Assembly (NCBI RefSeq): GCF_014197615.1
Contig: NZ_JACIFY010000012.1
Coordinates: forward strand, 62,001-126,000
Length of the DNA stretch: 64,000 nt
Source: Rhizobium esperanzae
GTDB lineage: Bacteria; Pseudomonadota; Alphaproteobacteria; Rhizobiales; Rhizobiaceae
Reading direction: 5' to 3'
The notes beneath the pieces were generated by a model. That model saw only the letters and a list, made by a program, of their open reading frames with translations. It was not told where the DNA came from and made no database searches. The position numbers and the translations under genes are program-made. Shown here one piece after another: positions 1-9,202 of this stretch (position 1 is the stretch's first letter; each line of letters begins with the position of its first letter).

Positions 1-352
1 GGAAATCCTCAGCCGCCCGATCGATGCCGCCCAAGGCTGCCGGCGAGACGTTCGAGCAGACGAGCACCAGATCCGTTCCGAGCTGCTGCATCACGTCGAA
101 TTTTCGTTCGGCGCGATCGAAGGTGCGGCTTCGCAGCGGCTCCGGCATGCTCTCGAAATCCCGGAACGGCTGAAACAGGGTGATCTCAAGGCCATGGTCG
201 CGCACGAGTTTGCCGACGTCGGCCGGGCTTCCGTCGAATGCCAGGAAATCGTTTTCGAAAATCTCGACGCCGTCGAAGCCCGCTCGGGCAATCGCCTCGA
301 GCTTTTCCGGCAGTTCGCCGCTGATCGTCACAGTCGCAATCGAGGTCTTCAT
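1..352 (-). CDS. quiC: 3-dehydroshikimate dehydratase-like TIM-barrel protein (3' end off the left edge)
   Basis: Only the N-terminal ~117 residues lie in the window; the gene reads leftward out of it. The start ATG is at 352, and the protein begins MKTSIATVTISGELPEKLEA. It carries the AP-endonuclease-2 / sugar-phosphate-isomerase TIM-barrel pattern (AGFDGVEIFENDF, ITLFQPFRDFE) typical of QuiC-type dehydroshikimate dehydratases, which convert 3-dehydroshikimate to protocatechuate. The function is inferred from this N-terminus and from context: it diverges from a dehydroquinase/shikimate dehydrogenase operon next to the protocatechuate (pca) genes. A generic sugar-phosphate isomerase is the alternative. 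Confidence 0.7.
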   Translation of the reverse strand, partial: MKTSIATVTISGELPEKLEAIARAGFDGVEIFENDFLAFDGSPADVGKLVRDHGLEITLFQPFRDFESMPEPLRSRTFDRAERKFDVMQQLGTDLVLVCSNVSPAALGGIDRAAEDF

Positions 353-574
353 ATCAAAGCCCTTTCGGTATCCGCACCGCACGCAGGGGAAAATCGCTCT
401 CATCTATTATTGCAAATGTCGTGAGAAATTAAAATAGCTGGTCGTATCCTAAACTCTCAGATGATTTCGAAAAACTCTGTTGATTTTGGTGTCATGCTCT
501 GGCAATCATTGCCTCCACAGTCAAAAGGTGAGGTGGCTGTCCGGTCCATCGACCGTCAAAGGAGGAGGAATTCC

Positions 575-1405
575 ATGTTCAAATCTATGCTGACTCGCCG
601 AAACGCGATGCTCGGAGCCGCAGCCGTGGTGGCCGCCGTCACTTTGGCGCAGCCGGCTGCTGCCGTGACGCCTGACGAAATCAAGGCGCGCGGCAAAATC
701 ATCGTCGGAATTCAGGGTGACAATCCGCCTTGGGGTTTTGTGGCCAGCGGCGGCAAGCAGGACGGTCTCGACGCCGACATCGCAACGCTGTTCGCCAAGG
801 AACTGGGTGTTTCCGTCGAATTCGTGCCGCTTGAAGTCAACAACCGCATTCCGGCGCTCACGGCCGGCCGCGTCGACGTTCTCTTTGCAACGATGGCCAT
901 GCTGCCGGATCGCGCCAAGGCGGTGCAGTTCAGCAAGCCCTATGTTGCCAATGCCATCGTGCTGATCGGCCCCAAATCGGCGCAGATCAAGACGAATGCC
1001 GACATGGCCAAGTTCACGGTCGGCGTCGCCAAGGGTGCAGCGCAGGACACGCAGGTGACGAAGAACGCGCCTGAGGGCACGACGATCCGGCGCTATGACG
1101 GTGACGCTGCCAGCGTCCAGGCCCTTGTTTCCGGCCAGGTCGACACGCTGGGCGGCAACATCTTCTACATGGACCGGGTGAACAAGGCACGTCCGGGCGA
1201 ATTCGAAAACAAGCTCGAATTCCAGAAGCTCTACAACGGCGCCTGCACTCGTCTCGGCGAGAAGGAAATCAATGCGGCGCTCAACACCTTCATCGACAAG
1301 ATCAAGACAAACGGCGACCTCAAGGCCGTCTACGACAAGTGGATGAAGGTTCCGGTGCCGGAATTCCCGGAAACGCTGGAAGGCATTCCGTTCGCGGCGA
1401 AGTGA
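575..1405 (+). CDS. ABC transporter substrate-binding protein, polar amino-acid type (family 3)
   Basis: A 276-residue periplasmic solute-binding protein. The start is ATG 575, placed by a strong AGGAGGA box seven to eight bases upstream; an in-frame ATG at 461 lacks support. The signal region reads LTRRNAML then AAAVVAAVTLAQPAAA. The RR pair could make it Tat-like, although Sec export is equally possible. The mature part has the family-3 fold pattern (IIVGIQGDNPPWGF, GLDADIATLFAKELG, GRVDVLFATMAMLPDRA). It is the first gene of an operon with aroQ, two permeases and an ATPase. Operon content suggests a hydroaromatic acid (quinate/shikimate) ligand rather than an amino acid; that is inference. 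Confidence 0.85.
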   Translation: MFKSMLTRRNAMLGAAAVVAAVTLAQPAAAVTPDEIKARGKIIVGIQGDNPPWGFVASGGKQDGLDADIATLFAKELGVSVEFVPLEVNNRIPALTAGRVDVLFATMAMLPDRAKAVQFSKPYVANAIVLIGPKSAQIKTNADMAKFTVGVAKGAAQDTQVTKNAPEGTTIRRYDGDAASVQALVSGQVDTLGGNIFYMDRVNKARPGEFENKLEFQKLYNGACTRLGEKEINAALNTFIDKIKTNGDLKAVYDKWMKVPVPEFPETLEGIPFAAK

Positions 1406-1424
1406 GATCGTTCTCTTCCGTCAT

Positions 1425-1484
1425 GCTCGGGCTTGTCCCGAGCATCTGCCGCCGCCCGCAGTAGATCCTCGGGACAAGCCCGAG
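1425..1484. repeat. REP-like inverted repeat pair
   Basis: Two inverted copies of a 17-base palindromic unit, CTCGGGCTTGTCCCGAG at 1426-1442 and its complement at 1468-1484, sit between the binding-protein gene and aroQ. Each unit forms its own hairpin and together they form a longer one. A near-identical unit occurs at 10071-10087. This is typical of dispersed rhizobial intergenic repeats. It may also stabilise the upstream message. Confidence 0.75.
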
Positions 1485-1589
1485 GATGACGTCGGGAGGG
1501 TGTAAGCGTCTCGCCAAACAAGACGGGCATGCCGATGCCGGTCAACGCAATCGCTATGCTTAAGGCTACGCCCGTTTGAGGTGCGCGAC

Positions 1590-2039
1590 ATGACCAGAAC
1601 CATCTTTGTGCTCAACGGACCGAACCTGAACCTGCTCGGCGAGCGCGAGCCGGCGATCTACGGCTCGGCGACGCTCAGCGATATCAGGGACAAGTGCCTG
1701 GCCAGGGCTGCGAGCCTCGGCTTTGCCATCGACTTCCGCCAGACCAATTTCGAGGGCGAGCTGGTGGAAAGCGTGCATCAGGCCCGCAAGGAGGCTTGCG
1801 GCATCATCATCAATCCGGCCGGCTATACCTTCACCTCGATCGCCCTGCTCGATGCGCTGAAAACCTTCGATCCCCCGAAGATCGAGCTGCATATTTCCAA
1901 TGTGCATGCCCGCGAGGAGATCTATCACAAATCCCTGGTCTCGCGCGTCGCCACCGCCATCATGATCGGCTTTGGCCCCCGCGGTTATGAACTCGCCATC
2001 GAAGCAATGGCCGGCATGGTGGGAGCAGCGAAGGCATGA
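1590..2039 (+). CDS. aroQ: type II 3-dehydroquinate dehydratase
   Basis: 149 residues, the normal size for the dodecameric type II enzyme. It interconverts 3-dehydroquinate and 3-dehydroshikimate. Family signatures are FVLNGPNLNLLGEREPAIYG, with the catalytic Tyr, then NFEGELVESVH, IIINPAGYTFTSIALLDAL and IELHISNVHAREE. The ATG at 1590 is chosen over the GTG at 1581 because GAGG lies eight bases before it. The stop overlaps the next permease start (ATGA), so translation is coupled. Location inside a transporter/dehydrogenase operon next to pca genes suggests a catabolic (QuiB-like) role rather than the biosynthetic aroQ. Confidence 0.92.
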   Translation: MTRTIFVLNGPNLNLLGEREPAIYGSATLSDIRDKCLARAASLGFAIDFRQTNFEGELVESVHQARKEACGIIINPAGYTFTSIALLDALKTFDPPKIELHISNVHAREEIYHKSLVSRVATAIMIGFGPRGYELAIEAMAGMVGAAKA

Positions 2040-2704
2040 ATTACACGCTGGATTTCACCCCCGTTATCGATGGTCTGCCGAGCCTCCTGCTCGGTTGCCT
2101 CGGGACATTCCTGCTTGCCATTTGCGGGATGCTGCTGGCGATCGTCATCGGAATTGGCGGGGTTGCCTTGCGCGACTCCGCTTTCAAGCCGGCGCGCTGG
2201 CTGGTCATCGCCTTCGTCGAACTGATCCGCAACACGCCGTTCCTGGTGCAGATCTTCTTCATCTACTTCGCGCTGCCGCTCGCCGGCATCCGGCTCGATC
2301 CGACGCCGACGGCGATCATCGCGCTCGGGATCAACGGCGGCGCCTACGCCATCGAGATCATCCGCGGCGGCGTCCAGTCGATTGCCAAGGGGCAGATGGA
2401 AGCGGGCCTCGCCCTTGGCCTGCACAAGGCGCAGGTCTTCCGGCTGATCATCCTCAAGCCGGCATTGCGGGCGATCTATCCGTCCCTGACCAGCCAGTTC
2501 GTGCTGTTGACGCTGACCACCAGCATCGCCTCGGCGATCTCGGCCTATGAGCTGACCTCGGTGTCCCAGCGCATCGAGTCGGAGAGCTTCCGCAGTTTCG
2601 AGGTCTACTTCACGGTCACGCTTTTCTATTTCGTGATTTCCTGGGTGATGATGCGCCTGTTTGCGCTGTTTTCGGCCCGCTACTTCAAATATCCCGTCAA
2701 GTAG
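2036..2704 (+). CDS. ABC transporter permease, polar amino-acid type (first of pair)
   Basis: A 222-residue inner-membrane permease of the HisM/GlnP class. Five or so hydrophobic segments are visible (LLLGCLGTFLLAICGMLLAIVI near residue 20; IAFVELIRNTPFLVQIFFIYFALPL). The EAA loop reads QMEAGLALGLHKAQVFRLIILKPAL. It starts by ATGA overlap with aroQ and is followed by the second permease after an AGGAGG box. The two should form the heterodimeric channel. Confidence 0.9.
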   Translation: MNYTLDFTPVIDGLPSLLLGCLGTFLLAICGMLLAIVIGIGGVALRDSAFKPARWLVIAFVELIRNTPFLVQIFFIYFALPLAGIRLDPTPTAIIALGINGGAYAIEIIRGGVQSIAKGQMEAGLALGLHKAQVFRLIILKPALRAIYPSLTSQFVLLTLTTSIASAISAYELTSVSQRIESESFRSFEVYFTVTLFYFVISWVMMRLFALFSARYFKYPVK

Positions 2705-2714
2705 GAGGAATTCC

Positions 2715-3356
2715 ATGGGTCACGATGAGTTCGCCTTCCTCCTGATCGGCCTGAAATGGACGGTGGTCCTATCAGCGGTCGGCTTCGTCTGCGGCTGTAT
2801 TGCCGGGCTCGGCGTCGCTCTGGCCCGCGTCTCGGGCAACCCGCTGCTGGAACGCGTGACATCAGGCTACATCGCCGTCTTCCAGGGAACGCCGCTGCTG
2901 ATGCAGCTTTTCGTGGTCTACTACGGCCTGGCTCTGGTGGGATTGATGCTCGATGCCTGGGTGGCCGTCGCCATCGGGCTGACGCTGCATGCCAGCGCCT
3001 ATCTCGGCGAGATCTGGCGCGGATCGATCGAAGCGGTGCCGCGCGGCCAGACGGAAGCGGCAAAGGCGCTCAGCCTGCGATACGTCTCCCGCATGAGGGA
3101 CGTGATCCTGCCGCAGGCGCTGCGTATCTCGCTGCCTGCCACGATCGGCTTCCTCGTGCAGTTGATCAAAGGCACTTCGCTCGCCTCGATCGTCGGCTTC
3201 ACCGAGCTGACGCGGGCCGGCAACATCATCTCCAATCAGATCTTCCAGCCGCTGACGGTCTTCGGCGTCGTCGGCATCCTGTACTTCCTGATGTGCTGCC
3301 CGCTGACGATTCTCGGCGCGCGCCTCGAGCGGAAGTTCGCCGCCTCGGCGCGCTGA
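2715..3356 (+). CDS. ABC transporter permease, polar amino-acid type (second of pair)
   Basis: 213 residues, starting at ATG 2715 behind AGGAGGAATTCC. It is a HisM-type permease with an EAA loop (QTEAAKALSLRYVSRMRDVILPQAL) and membrane helices such as GLKWTVVLSAVGFVCGCIAG. It partners the permease just upstream and the ATPase 54 bases downstream. Confidence 0.9.
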   Translation: MGHDEFAFLLIGLKWTVVLSAVGFVCGCIAGLGVALARVSGNPLLERVTSGYIAVFQGTPLLMQLFVVYYGLALVGLMLDAWVAVAIGLTLHASAYLGEIWRGSIEAVPRGQTEAAKALSLRYVSRMRDVILPQALRISLPATIGFLVQLIKGTSLASIVGFTELTRAGNIISNQIFQPLTVFGVVGILYFLMCCPLTILGARLERKFAASAR

Positions 3357-3410
3357 TCCGCAGCCTTTTTCTTCGATGCGGCCCTGGCCGCCAATCCTGG
3401 AGTTCTCCCG

Positions 3411-4175
3411 ATGACCAGACCCGTTCCCCCTCAACGCGCGGAAGCCATGATCACCATGGCGCAGGTGGAAAAGTGGTACGGCTCGTTTCAAGCCCTTCAC
3501 GATATCAACATGACCGTTCGCAGTGGCGAGAGGATCGTCCTGTGCGGCCCTTCCGGCAGCGGAAAGTCGACGCTCATTCGCTGTATCAACCATCTCGAGA
3601 CCTACCAGAAAGGTCAGATCCGGGTCGGCGGCATCCTGCTCAGCGACCAGGCCAAGACAATCGATGCGATCCGCCGTGAGGTCGGCATGGTCTTCCAGCA
3701 GTTCAATCTTTTTCCGCATCTGACGGTGCTGCAGAACTGCATGCTGGCGCCGATGAAGGCGATCGGCGTCGGCAAAGCGGAGGCCGAGGAACGCGCGCGC
3801 GGGCTGCTCGATCGGGTCAAGATACTGGAGCAGGCCGACAAATACCCGGTCCAGCTTTCTGGCGGCCAGCAGCAGCGTGTCGCCATTGCCCGCGCGCTCT
3901 GCATGCGGCCGAAAGTCATGCTGTTCGACGAACCGACGTCGGCGCTCGACCCGGAGATGGTCAAGGAAGTGCTGGATACGATGATCGGGCTCGCCGACGA
4001 GGGCATGACGATGATCTGCGTCACCCACGAAATGGGCTTTGCCCGCCAGGTCGCCGACCGGGTGATTTTCATGGCGAGCGGCGCGATCGTCGAAGAAGCC
4101 CCGCCGGCCGAATTCTTCACCAACCCGCAGCACGAGCGGACCCGGAAATTTCTGGGAGAGATCCTGCGGAAGTAG
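3411..4175 (+). CDS. ABC transporter ATP-binding protein, polar amino-acid type
   Basis: 254 residues. Walker A (GPSGSGKST), Q-loop region ([18 protein letters not shown]), signature ([15 protein letters not shown]), Walker B ([14 protein letters not shown]) and switch His ([10 protein letters not shown]) are all intact. It energises the importer built by the two preceding permeases and the binding protein at 575-1405. Confidence 0.92.
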   Translation: MTRPVPPQRAEAMITMAQVEKWYGSFQALHDINMTVRSGERIVLCGPSGSGKSTLIRCINHLETYQKGQIRVGGILLSDQAKTIDAIRREVGMVFQQFNLFPHLTVLQNCMLAPMKAIGVGKAEAEERARGLLDRVKILEQADKYPVQLSGGQQQRVAIARALCMRPKVMLFDEPTSALDPEMVKEVLDTMIGLADEGMTMICVTHEMGFARQVADRVIFMASGAIVEEAPPAEFFTNPQHERTRKFLGEILRK

Positions 4176-4214
4176 GGGCAAGACCGATCCGTCGTCAAAA
4201 TCCAGGAGCCGATC

Positions 4215-5282
4215 ATGAAGCCGTTAGAGATTGCAGTCATGGGAGTCGGCCTGATCGGCAGACGCCATGCCGAACGCGTGATGTCCGAGCCCGGCGCGGT
4301 TCTTTCCGCCGTGATCGATCCTTCTGCCGCCGGTCGCGACTTTGCCCGAAATGCCGGCATCCGATGGTACGCGTCCTTCCAGGACATCCGCGCCGGGGAC
4401 AGGCCTGACGGCGTCATCGTGGCAACGCCGAACCAGCTTCACGTCGAGAACGGGATGGAGGTTGTCGCCGCCGGCATTCCCGTTCTCGTGGAGAAACCGA
4501 TCGCCGACGACGTCGTTGCTGCCGCGACGCTCGTTGCCGCCGGCGAGAGGGCGGGGATACCGCTCCTGGTCGGCCATCACAGGCGTCACAACCCGATGAT
4601 CCAGGCGGCCAAACAAATCGTCGACAGCGGCAGGCTTGGCCGTATCATCGCGGTGCACGGCACCTTCTGGGTCGCCAAACCCGACGACTATTTCGATATC
4701 GCCTGGCGGCGTGAAGCCGGCGCCGGTCCGGTCTTCGTCAACCTGATCCACGATGTCGACCTCTTCCGCTTTCTCTTCGGTGAGGTCGATGCCGTCCAGG
4801 CGATGGAATCGCACGCCGTGCGGCACCACGCCGTCGAGGATAGCGCCGTCGTCTCGCTTCGGTTTGCCAGCGGTGTTCTCGCCACCCTCAGCGGCAGCGA
4901 TGCCGTCGCCGCGCCCTGGAGCTGGGAGGCGACCACCGGTGAAAACCCCGCTTTTCCCCGTTACGATCAATTCTGCTATCAGATCGGCGGCACGAAGGGT
5001 TCGCTCGGGATTCCCGATCTGAGGCTTTGGACCAGCGCTTCGAAGCCGGATTGGCTGGAGAAGCTTGCCGAGGAGCGTGTGCCTCACGCGGCAGCCGATC
5101 CGCTCTGCGTTCAGCTCAGGCATTTTTGCGACGTCATTCGCGGCGATGCCGCGCCTCTCGTCAGTGGCCGAGAGGGGCTAGCGACCCTCAGGGTCGTCGA
5201 AGCGATCAAGAGGTCGGCGGGCTCGGGGCAGATGATCCATCTCTCCGACGCCGGCGTCTCTTCCAATCCCCAGAAAGTCTAG
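4215..5282 (+). CDS. Gfo/Idh/MocA-family NAD(P)-dependent oxidoreductase
   Basis: 355 residues. The N-terminal Rossmann fold ([17 protein letters not shown]) and family motif EKPIADDV, with the catalytic Lys, are clear; a [17 protein letters not shown] stretch matches the C-terminal substrate half. Substrates in this family are sugars, inositols and other polyols. Here it sits between an importer and a shikimate dehydrogenase-like gene, five bases from the latter's start, so a hydroaromatic polyol such as quinate is plausible but unproven. Confidence 0.85.
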   Translation: MKPLEIAVMGVGLIGRRHAERVMSEPGAVLSAVIDPSAAGRDFARNAGIRWYASFQDIRAGDRPDGVIVATPNQLHVENGMEVVAAGIPVLVEKPIADDVVAAATLVAAGERAGIPLLVGHHRRHNPMIQAAKQIVDSGRLGRIIAVHGTFWVAKPDDYFDIAWRREAGAGPVFVNLIHDVDLFRFLFGEVDAVQAMESHAVRHHAVEDSAVVSLRFASGVLATLSGSDAVAAPWSWEATTGENPAFPRYDQFCYQIGGTKGSLGIPDLRLWTSASKPDWLEKLAEERVPHAAADPLCVQLRHFCDVIRGDAAPLVSGREGLATLRVVEAIKRSAGSGQMIHLSDAGVSSNPQKV

Positions 5283-5286
5283 CCAC

Positions 5287-6117
5287 ATGATCAACGGGAC
5301 GACCAAGCTCATCGCCCATCTCGGCTATCCCACCGAGTCCTTCAAGGCGCCTCTGATCTACAATCCCTATTTCGAGAAGACCGGGATCGACGCGGTCGTC
5401 GTGCCGATGGGCTGCAGGCCGGAGGATTATCCCACTTTCCTGAAGCTTGTCTTCCGGCTCTCCAATATCCACGGCGCGCTGATCACCATGCCCCACAAGG
5501 TATCGACGATGGCGCTGCTCGACGAAACATCGACCAATGCCAAAGTCGCGGGCGCGTGCAATGCGGTGCGTCTCGGTGCGGACGGCAGGCTGATCGGCGA
5601 CATGTTCGACGGCGAAGGCTTCGTCCGCGGCGTTCTGCGCAAGGGCAAAAAAGTCGAAGGCGCTCGTGCGCTCGTCGTCGGCGCCGGCGGTGTCGGCTCG
5701 GCGATCGCCGCGTCGCTGGCACAGGCCGGTGTGGCTCATCTGGCGATCTTCGACGCCAATGCGACGACCGCGACAGCACTGCTCGACCGCCTGAAGACGT
5801 ATTATCCGCAGCTGCAGGTGACGATCGGCTCTCTCGATCCGGCCGGCTTCGACATTGTCGTCAACGCCACGCCTCTCGGCATGCGCCGGGGTGACCCTCT
5901 GCCCATCGATGTCGAGCGCATTTCTCCTTCGACCTTCGTCGGCGAGGTCGTGCTGAGCAGGGAGATAACCCCTTTTCTCGAAGCTGTCCGGGCGCGGGGC
6001 TGCGCCTTTCAGGTGGGAACGGATATGTTGTTCGAACAGATCCCGGCCTATCTCGAATTCTTCGAATTCCCGACAACGACGGCCGATAATCTGCGTGAAA
6101 TAGCCAAGCTCGGTTGA
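5287..6117 (+). CDS. shikimate/quinate dehydrogenase-like protein (AroE family)
   Basis: 276 residues. It has the AroE substrate domain (GALITMPHK, carrying the catalytic Lys, and NAVRLGADGRLIGDMFDGEGF, carrying the catalytic Asp) and the nucleotide fold (ALVVGAGGVGSAIAASLAQAG). The usual N-terminal Ser-x-Ser substrate clamp of biosynthetic AroE is replaced by the TESFKAP stretch, as in divergent AroE-like paralogues. Operon context favours oxidation of quinate or shikimate for catabolism. It is the last gene of the rightward operon. Confidence 0.82.
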   Translation: MINGTTKLIAHLGYPTESFKAPLIYNPYFEKTGIDAVVVPMGCRPEDYPTFLKLVFRLSNIHGALITMPHKVSTMALLDETSTNAKVAGACNAVRLGADGRLIGDMFDGEGFVRGVLRKGKKVEGARALVVGAGGVGSAIAASLAQAGVAHLAIFDANATTATALLDRLKTYYPQLQVTIGSLDPAGFDIVVNATPLGMRRGDPLPIDVERISPSTFVGEVVLSREITPFLEAVRARGCAFQVGTDMLFEQIPAYLEFFEFPTTTADNLREIAKLG

Positions 6118-6137
6118 TGCTCGTTGCGCCTTGAAGC

Positions 6138-6173
6138 AAAAGCGCGCGGATCTGAAAGATTGCAACGCGCTTT
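6138..6173. terminator. possible bidirectional terminator / hairpin between convergent operons
   Basis: AAAGCGCG at 6139-6146 pairs with CGCGCTTT at 6166-6173 between the convergent aroE-like and pcaB genes; A- and T-rich stem bases would serve both directions. The right arm overlaps the pcaB stop. The loop is long, so this is tentative. Confidence 0.35.
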
Positions 6174-7218
6174 AAGCCGTTCCAAGCCGTCTGATATTCC
6201 CTACCAATTCCCCCGCCAACCGCAGCGAGGCGGCGGTTGCCATCGTCATCTGCGGCAGCAGCAGCCATTCGAGTGTCCAGGCGGCACCCGAGCGTTCCTG
6301 TTCATGGACGAGGGACTGATGGATGCCCGATAGAAGCGTGGCGTTGAAGCGGGCAAGTGAGACCAGGACTTCGGCGGCAACCGGGTTCTGCTTGTGGGCC
6401 ATTGCCGACGAGGTGCCGCCGCCGGCGATTTCGATCTCGTGGCCCACCTCGGCAAGCAGGGCGATATCCTGGCCGAGCTTGCCGAGGCTGCCCGAAATCG
6501 ACGAGAACAGGCCGGCGATATCGGCGATCGGCAGACGCCCGCTCTGCCATTGCCTGATATCGGTGAGGCCGAGTTCCTGAGCGAGCGCGGTGCGGATTGC
6601 CGGGCCTTGCGTCCCGAGCTTGTCGAGCGTGCCGGCGGCGCCACCGAGCTGGACGGGAAAACTCTGCTCGGTCAGGCGGTCGCGATAGGTGATCAGCGGT
6701 GCGCGCCAGGCGTCAAGCCGGTCGGAGACGGTGATCGGGATCGCCGCCTGCATGCGGGTGTGACCCATCAGCCGGTTGCCGCCGAACTGGCGGTCGAGCG
6801 TATCGAGCCCCGCGGCAATCGTGGAAAGCCGGCCGGCAAACAGGAAGGTGATGGCCTTCAGGCGGATCATCAGGCTGGTGTCGATCACATCCTGGCTGGT
6901 GGCGCCGAGATGCAGGCTCTTGGCCGCTTCCTCGCCGACCGCGCTGCGCAGCTGCTTGACGAGATCGGGGACGAGGACGCCGTCCCTTGCCGTTGCCGAT
7001 CGCAGGCTGGCGAGATCGGGGGAAAAGCCGGCGCAGATTTCGGCAATCCGCCTTGCAGCTTCGGCAGGGATGAGGCCATGGGCGGCTTCGGCCTTGGCCA
7101 GTGCTGCCTCGAAGGAGAGCATGGCGCGAAGATCGGCCTCGGCGGAAAAATAGGGCGCGATTTCATCGTCGCCGAGAAGGCCGGAGAGGAAGGGGTGGTC
7201 GAAGGGCGATGCGGTCAT
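6172..7218 (-). CDS. pcaB: 3-carboxy-cis,cis-muconate cycloisomerase
   Basis: 348 residues of the fumarase/aspartase superfamily. It cycloisomerises beta-carboxymuconate, the ring-cleavage product of protocatechuate, to gamma-carboxymuconolactone. Motifs are DLVKQLR, HLGATSQDVIDTSLMIR and the signature GGGTSSAMAHKQNPVAAEVL. It is the last gene of the leftward pcaDCHGB operon, separated from pcaG by a mosaic repeat. Confidence 0.92.
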   Translation of the reverse strand: MTASPFDHPFLSGLLGDDEIAPYFSAEADLRAMLSFEAALAKAEAAHGLIPAEAARRIAEICAGFSPDLASLRSATARDGVLVPDLVKQLRSAVGEEAAKSLHLGATSQDVIDTSLMIRLKAITFLFAGRLSTIAAGLDTLDRQFGGNRLMGHTRMQAAIPITVSDRLDAWRAPLITYRDRLTEQSFPVQLGGAAGTLDKLGTQGPAIRTALAQELGLTDIRQWQSGRLPIADIAGLFSSISGSLGKLGQDIALLAEVGHEIEIAGGGTSSAMAHKQNPVAAEVLVSLARFNATLLSGIHQSLVHEQERSGAAWTLEWLLLPQMTMATAASLRLAGELVGNIRRLGTA

Positions 7219-7237
7219 GGTCTGCTCGTTGGTGATG

Positions 7238-7390
7238 GTGGCCCCCTCATCCGGCTGCCGCCACCTCGGGGTCGAGCCACCGGTCTCGACCCGTCCTTCG
7301 GACCCCCTAGGGGAGAAGGGGACTCGGGGCGATCTCGCATGGCACTATTCCCCTCTCCCCAGCGGGGAGAGGGCAGGGTGAGGGGGCCAC
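7238..7390. repeat. rhizobial intergenic mosaic element (RIME1-like)
   Basis: A ~153-base element bounded by perfect 12-base inverted ends, GTGGCCCCCTCA and its complement at 7379-7390. Internal palindromes CCCTCTCCCC / GGGGAGAGGG are present. It lies inside the pca operon between pcaG and pcaB and resembles RIME-type repeats of Rhizobiaceae. Confidence 0.7.
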
Positions 7391-7427
7391 TTGCGCAGAG
7401 TTTTCTGAACAAGCCGCCCAAATACTC

Positions 7428-8039
7428 TCAAATATCCAGAAACACCGTTTCGTCAGGACCCTGCAGACGAATGTCGAAATGGCAGGTCGCGCCGTCGCGG
7501 GTGGCGATCATCGTTGCGACGCGCTCGCGATGTTCGATGCGGGCAAGCAGCGGGTCGCCGGCATTGGCCTCCGTCTCTTCCGGGAAGTACATGCGCGTGT
7601 GCAGGCCGACATTGATGCCGCGGGCGACGATCCAGAGGGTGATGTGCGGGGCCTGACTGCGGCCGTCCTTGAAGGGGACGCGGCCGGGCTTGATGGTCTC
7701 GAAGCTGTAGACGCCGTCTTCGGCTCGCGTCGGGCAGCGGCCCCAGCCGGTAAAATTCGGGTCGGCGGCGCCGCGCATTTCCGAGGGGCTGTTGTAGAGG
7801 CCGGCGCTGTCGGCCTGCCAGATCTCGACGACGGCATCGCGCACCAGGGCGCCGGCGCCGTCCAGGACGCGGCCGGTGACGGTGATGCGCTCGCCGAGCG
7901 TCTTGTCGTTGACCATTTGGGTGCCGAGATCGCTGTCGTAGACGCCTGCTATGTCGCAGAAGTTCGGCGTCAGGCCGATATGGACATAGGGGCCTGCCGT
8001 CTGCGACGGAGTTTCCTTGAGATAGCCGAGCTGCTGCAT
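7428..8039 (-). CDS. pcaG: protocatechuate 3,4-dioxygenase alpha subunit
   Basis: 203 residues from ATG 8039; a TTG two codons upstream is the alternative. It begins MQQLGYLKETPSQTAGPYVH, the typical alpha-subunit N-terminus, and has the intradiol dioxygenase core (VEIWQADSAGLYN, PHITLWIVARGIN). It pairs with PcaH for intradiol cleavage of protocatechuate; the alpha subunit lacks the full iron ligand set. pcaH stops two bases before this start. Confidence 0.94.
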   Translation of the reverse strand: MQQLGYLKETPSQTAGPYVHIGLTPNFCDIAGVYDSDLGTQMVNDKTLGERITVTGRVLDGAGALVRDAVVEIWQADSAGLYNSPSEMRGAADPNFTGWGRCPTRAEDGVYSFETIKPGRVPFKDGRSQAPHITLWIVARGINVGLHTRMYFPEETEANAGDPLLARIEHRERVATMIATRDGATCHFDIRLQGPDETVFLDI

Positions 8040-8041
8040 GG

Positions 8042-8791
8042 TCAATTGCCCTCCAGCCTGTTTTCGAACATCGTCGAGCGGCGGCCGCGCAGCACGATAT
8101 CGAATTTATAGGCGCGTGAATCCATCGGGATGGTATTGCCCCAGTCGAGCGGTGCGATCAGCTGCTCGATCGCCGCCTTGTCGGGGATGGTGCCGACGAT
8201 CGGACATTTCCAGATCATCGGATCGCCCTCGAAATACATCTGGGTGATCAGCCGCTGGGCAAAGCCGTGGCCGAAGATCGAGAAATGGATATGGGCGGGG
8301 CGCCAGTCGTTGACGCCGTTCGGCCAGGGATAGGCGCCGGGCCGCACCGTGCGGAAATGGTAGCGGCCTTCCTCATCGGTGATGGCGCGGCCGCAGCCGC
8401 CGAAATTCGGGTCGATCGCTGCGAGATAACTTTCCTTCTTGTGGCGGTAGCGGCCGCCGGCATTGGCCTGCCAGAACTCGACCAGCGCACCGGCAACCGG
8501 CCTGGCGCGCTCGTCGAGCACCCGGCCATGGACGATGATGCGTTCGCCGATGGCGCTTTCGCCCGGCCGCGCATAGTTCAGGATCAGGTCGTTGTCGAGT
8601 TCGCCGATGATCGAATGGCCGAAGACCGGGCCTGTCGTTTCGGAAATCGTGCCGTCGAGCGACAGCAGCGCACGTTGCGGCGCCCGCAGCACCGAGGTTT
8701 TGTAGCCGGGGGTCAGGGCCGGCGCATGCCAGGCGCGGTCGCGGGCGAAGAAGGCGCCGGTCTCCGGCTTTTGGTTGGGTCGTTCGGACAT
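8042..8791 (-). CDS. pcaH: protocatechuate 3,4-dioxygenase beta subunit
   Basis: 249 residues. This is the iron-binding subunit. The ligand residues are visible: Tyr in GGRYRHKK, Tyr in [10 protein letters not shown], and two His in [11 protein letters not shown]. The N-terminal extension ends with [22 protein letters not shown], usual for PcaH. The start at 8791 follows GGGAGAGAG. It is the third gene of pcaDCHGB. Confidence 0.95.
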   Translation of the reverse strand: MSERPNQKPETGAFFARDRAWHAPALTPGYKTSVLRAPQRALLSLDGTISETTGPVFGHSIIGELDNDLILNYARPGESAIGERIIVHGRVLDERARPVAGALVEFWQANAGGRYRHKKESYLAAIDPNFGGCGRAITDEEGRYHFRTVRPGAYPWPNGVNDWRPAHIHFSIFGHGFAQRLITQMYFEGDPMIWKCPIVGTIPDKAAIEQLIAPLDWGNTIPMDSRAYKFDIVLRGRRSTMFENRLEGN

Positions 8792-8800
8792 CTCTCTCCC

Positions 8801-9202
8801 TCAGGCTGCCTTCTCGGCGTCCATTTGTGCAAAGGCCTGCTTGGCAATCTTGATCGCGTGGTTGGCGGCGGGGACGCCGGCATAGATCGCCACATGCAAG
8901 AGCGCCTCGCAGATATCCTCGCGGCTTGCTCCCGTATTGGCAGTGGCGCGCACATGCATGGCGACCTCGTCATCCTGGCCGAGTGCGGCGAGCAGCGCGA
9001 TGGTGACGATCGAGCGCTCGCGCTTGGTCAGCGCCGGGCGCGACCAGACATGGCCCCAGGCGGCTTCGGTGATCAGCTCCTGGAAGGGGCGGTCGAACTC
9101 GGTCGTTGCCGCTGCGGCGCGCTCGACATGGGCGTCGCCGAGCACGGCGCGCCGCGTCGCCATGCCCTGCCGGTAACGCTCGGAGGAGGCGGTCTCGTTC
9201 AT
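8801..9202 (-). CDS. pcaC: 4-carboxymuconolactone decarboxylase
   Basis: 133 residues, the standalone PcaC size. The CMD signature is ITEAAWGHVWSRPALTKRERS and LLHVAIYAGVPAANHAI. It decarboxylates gamma-carboxymuconolactone to the beta-ketoadipate enol-lactone. Its ATG overlaps the pcaD stop (ATGA), so it is translationally coupled. A longer in-frame ORF reaching 9499 is only read-through of pcaD sequence. Confidence 0.94.
   Translation of the reverse strand: MNETASSERYRQGMATRRAVLGDAHVERAAAATTEFDRPFQELITEAAWGHVWSRPALTKRERSIVTIALLAALGQDDEVAMHVRATANTGASREDICEALLHVAIYAGVPAANHAIKIAKQAFAQMDAEKAA

Noticed and set aside
461..574. N-terminal extension of the first binding protein from ATG 461
   Set aside because: The added residues precede a clear signal peptide and there is a much better ribosome site for ATG 575.
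2862..4181. Long leftward ORF (439 codons) opposite the qui-type permease and ATPase genes
   Set aside because: It is an antisense shadow of GC-rich coding sequence; the rightward frames carry intact ABC-transporter motifs and this one carries none.
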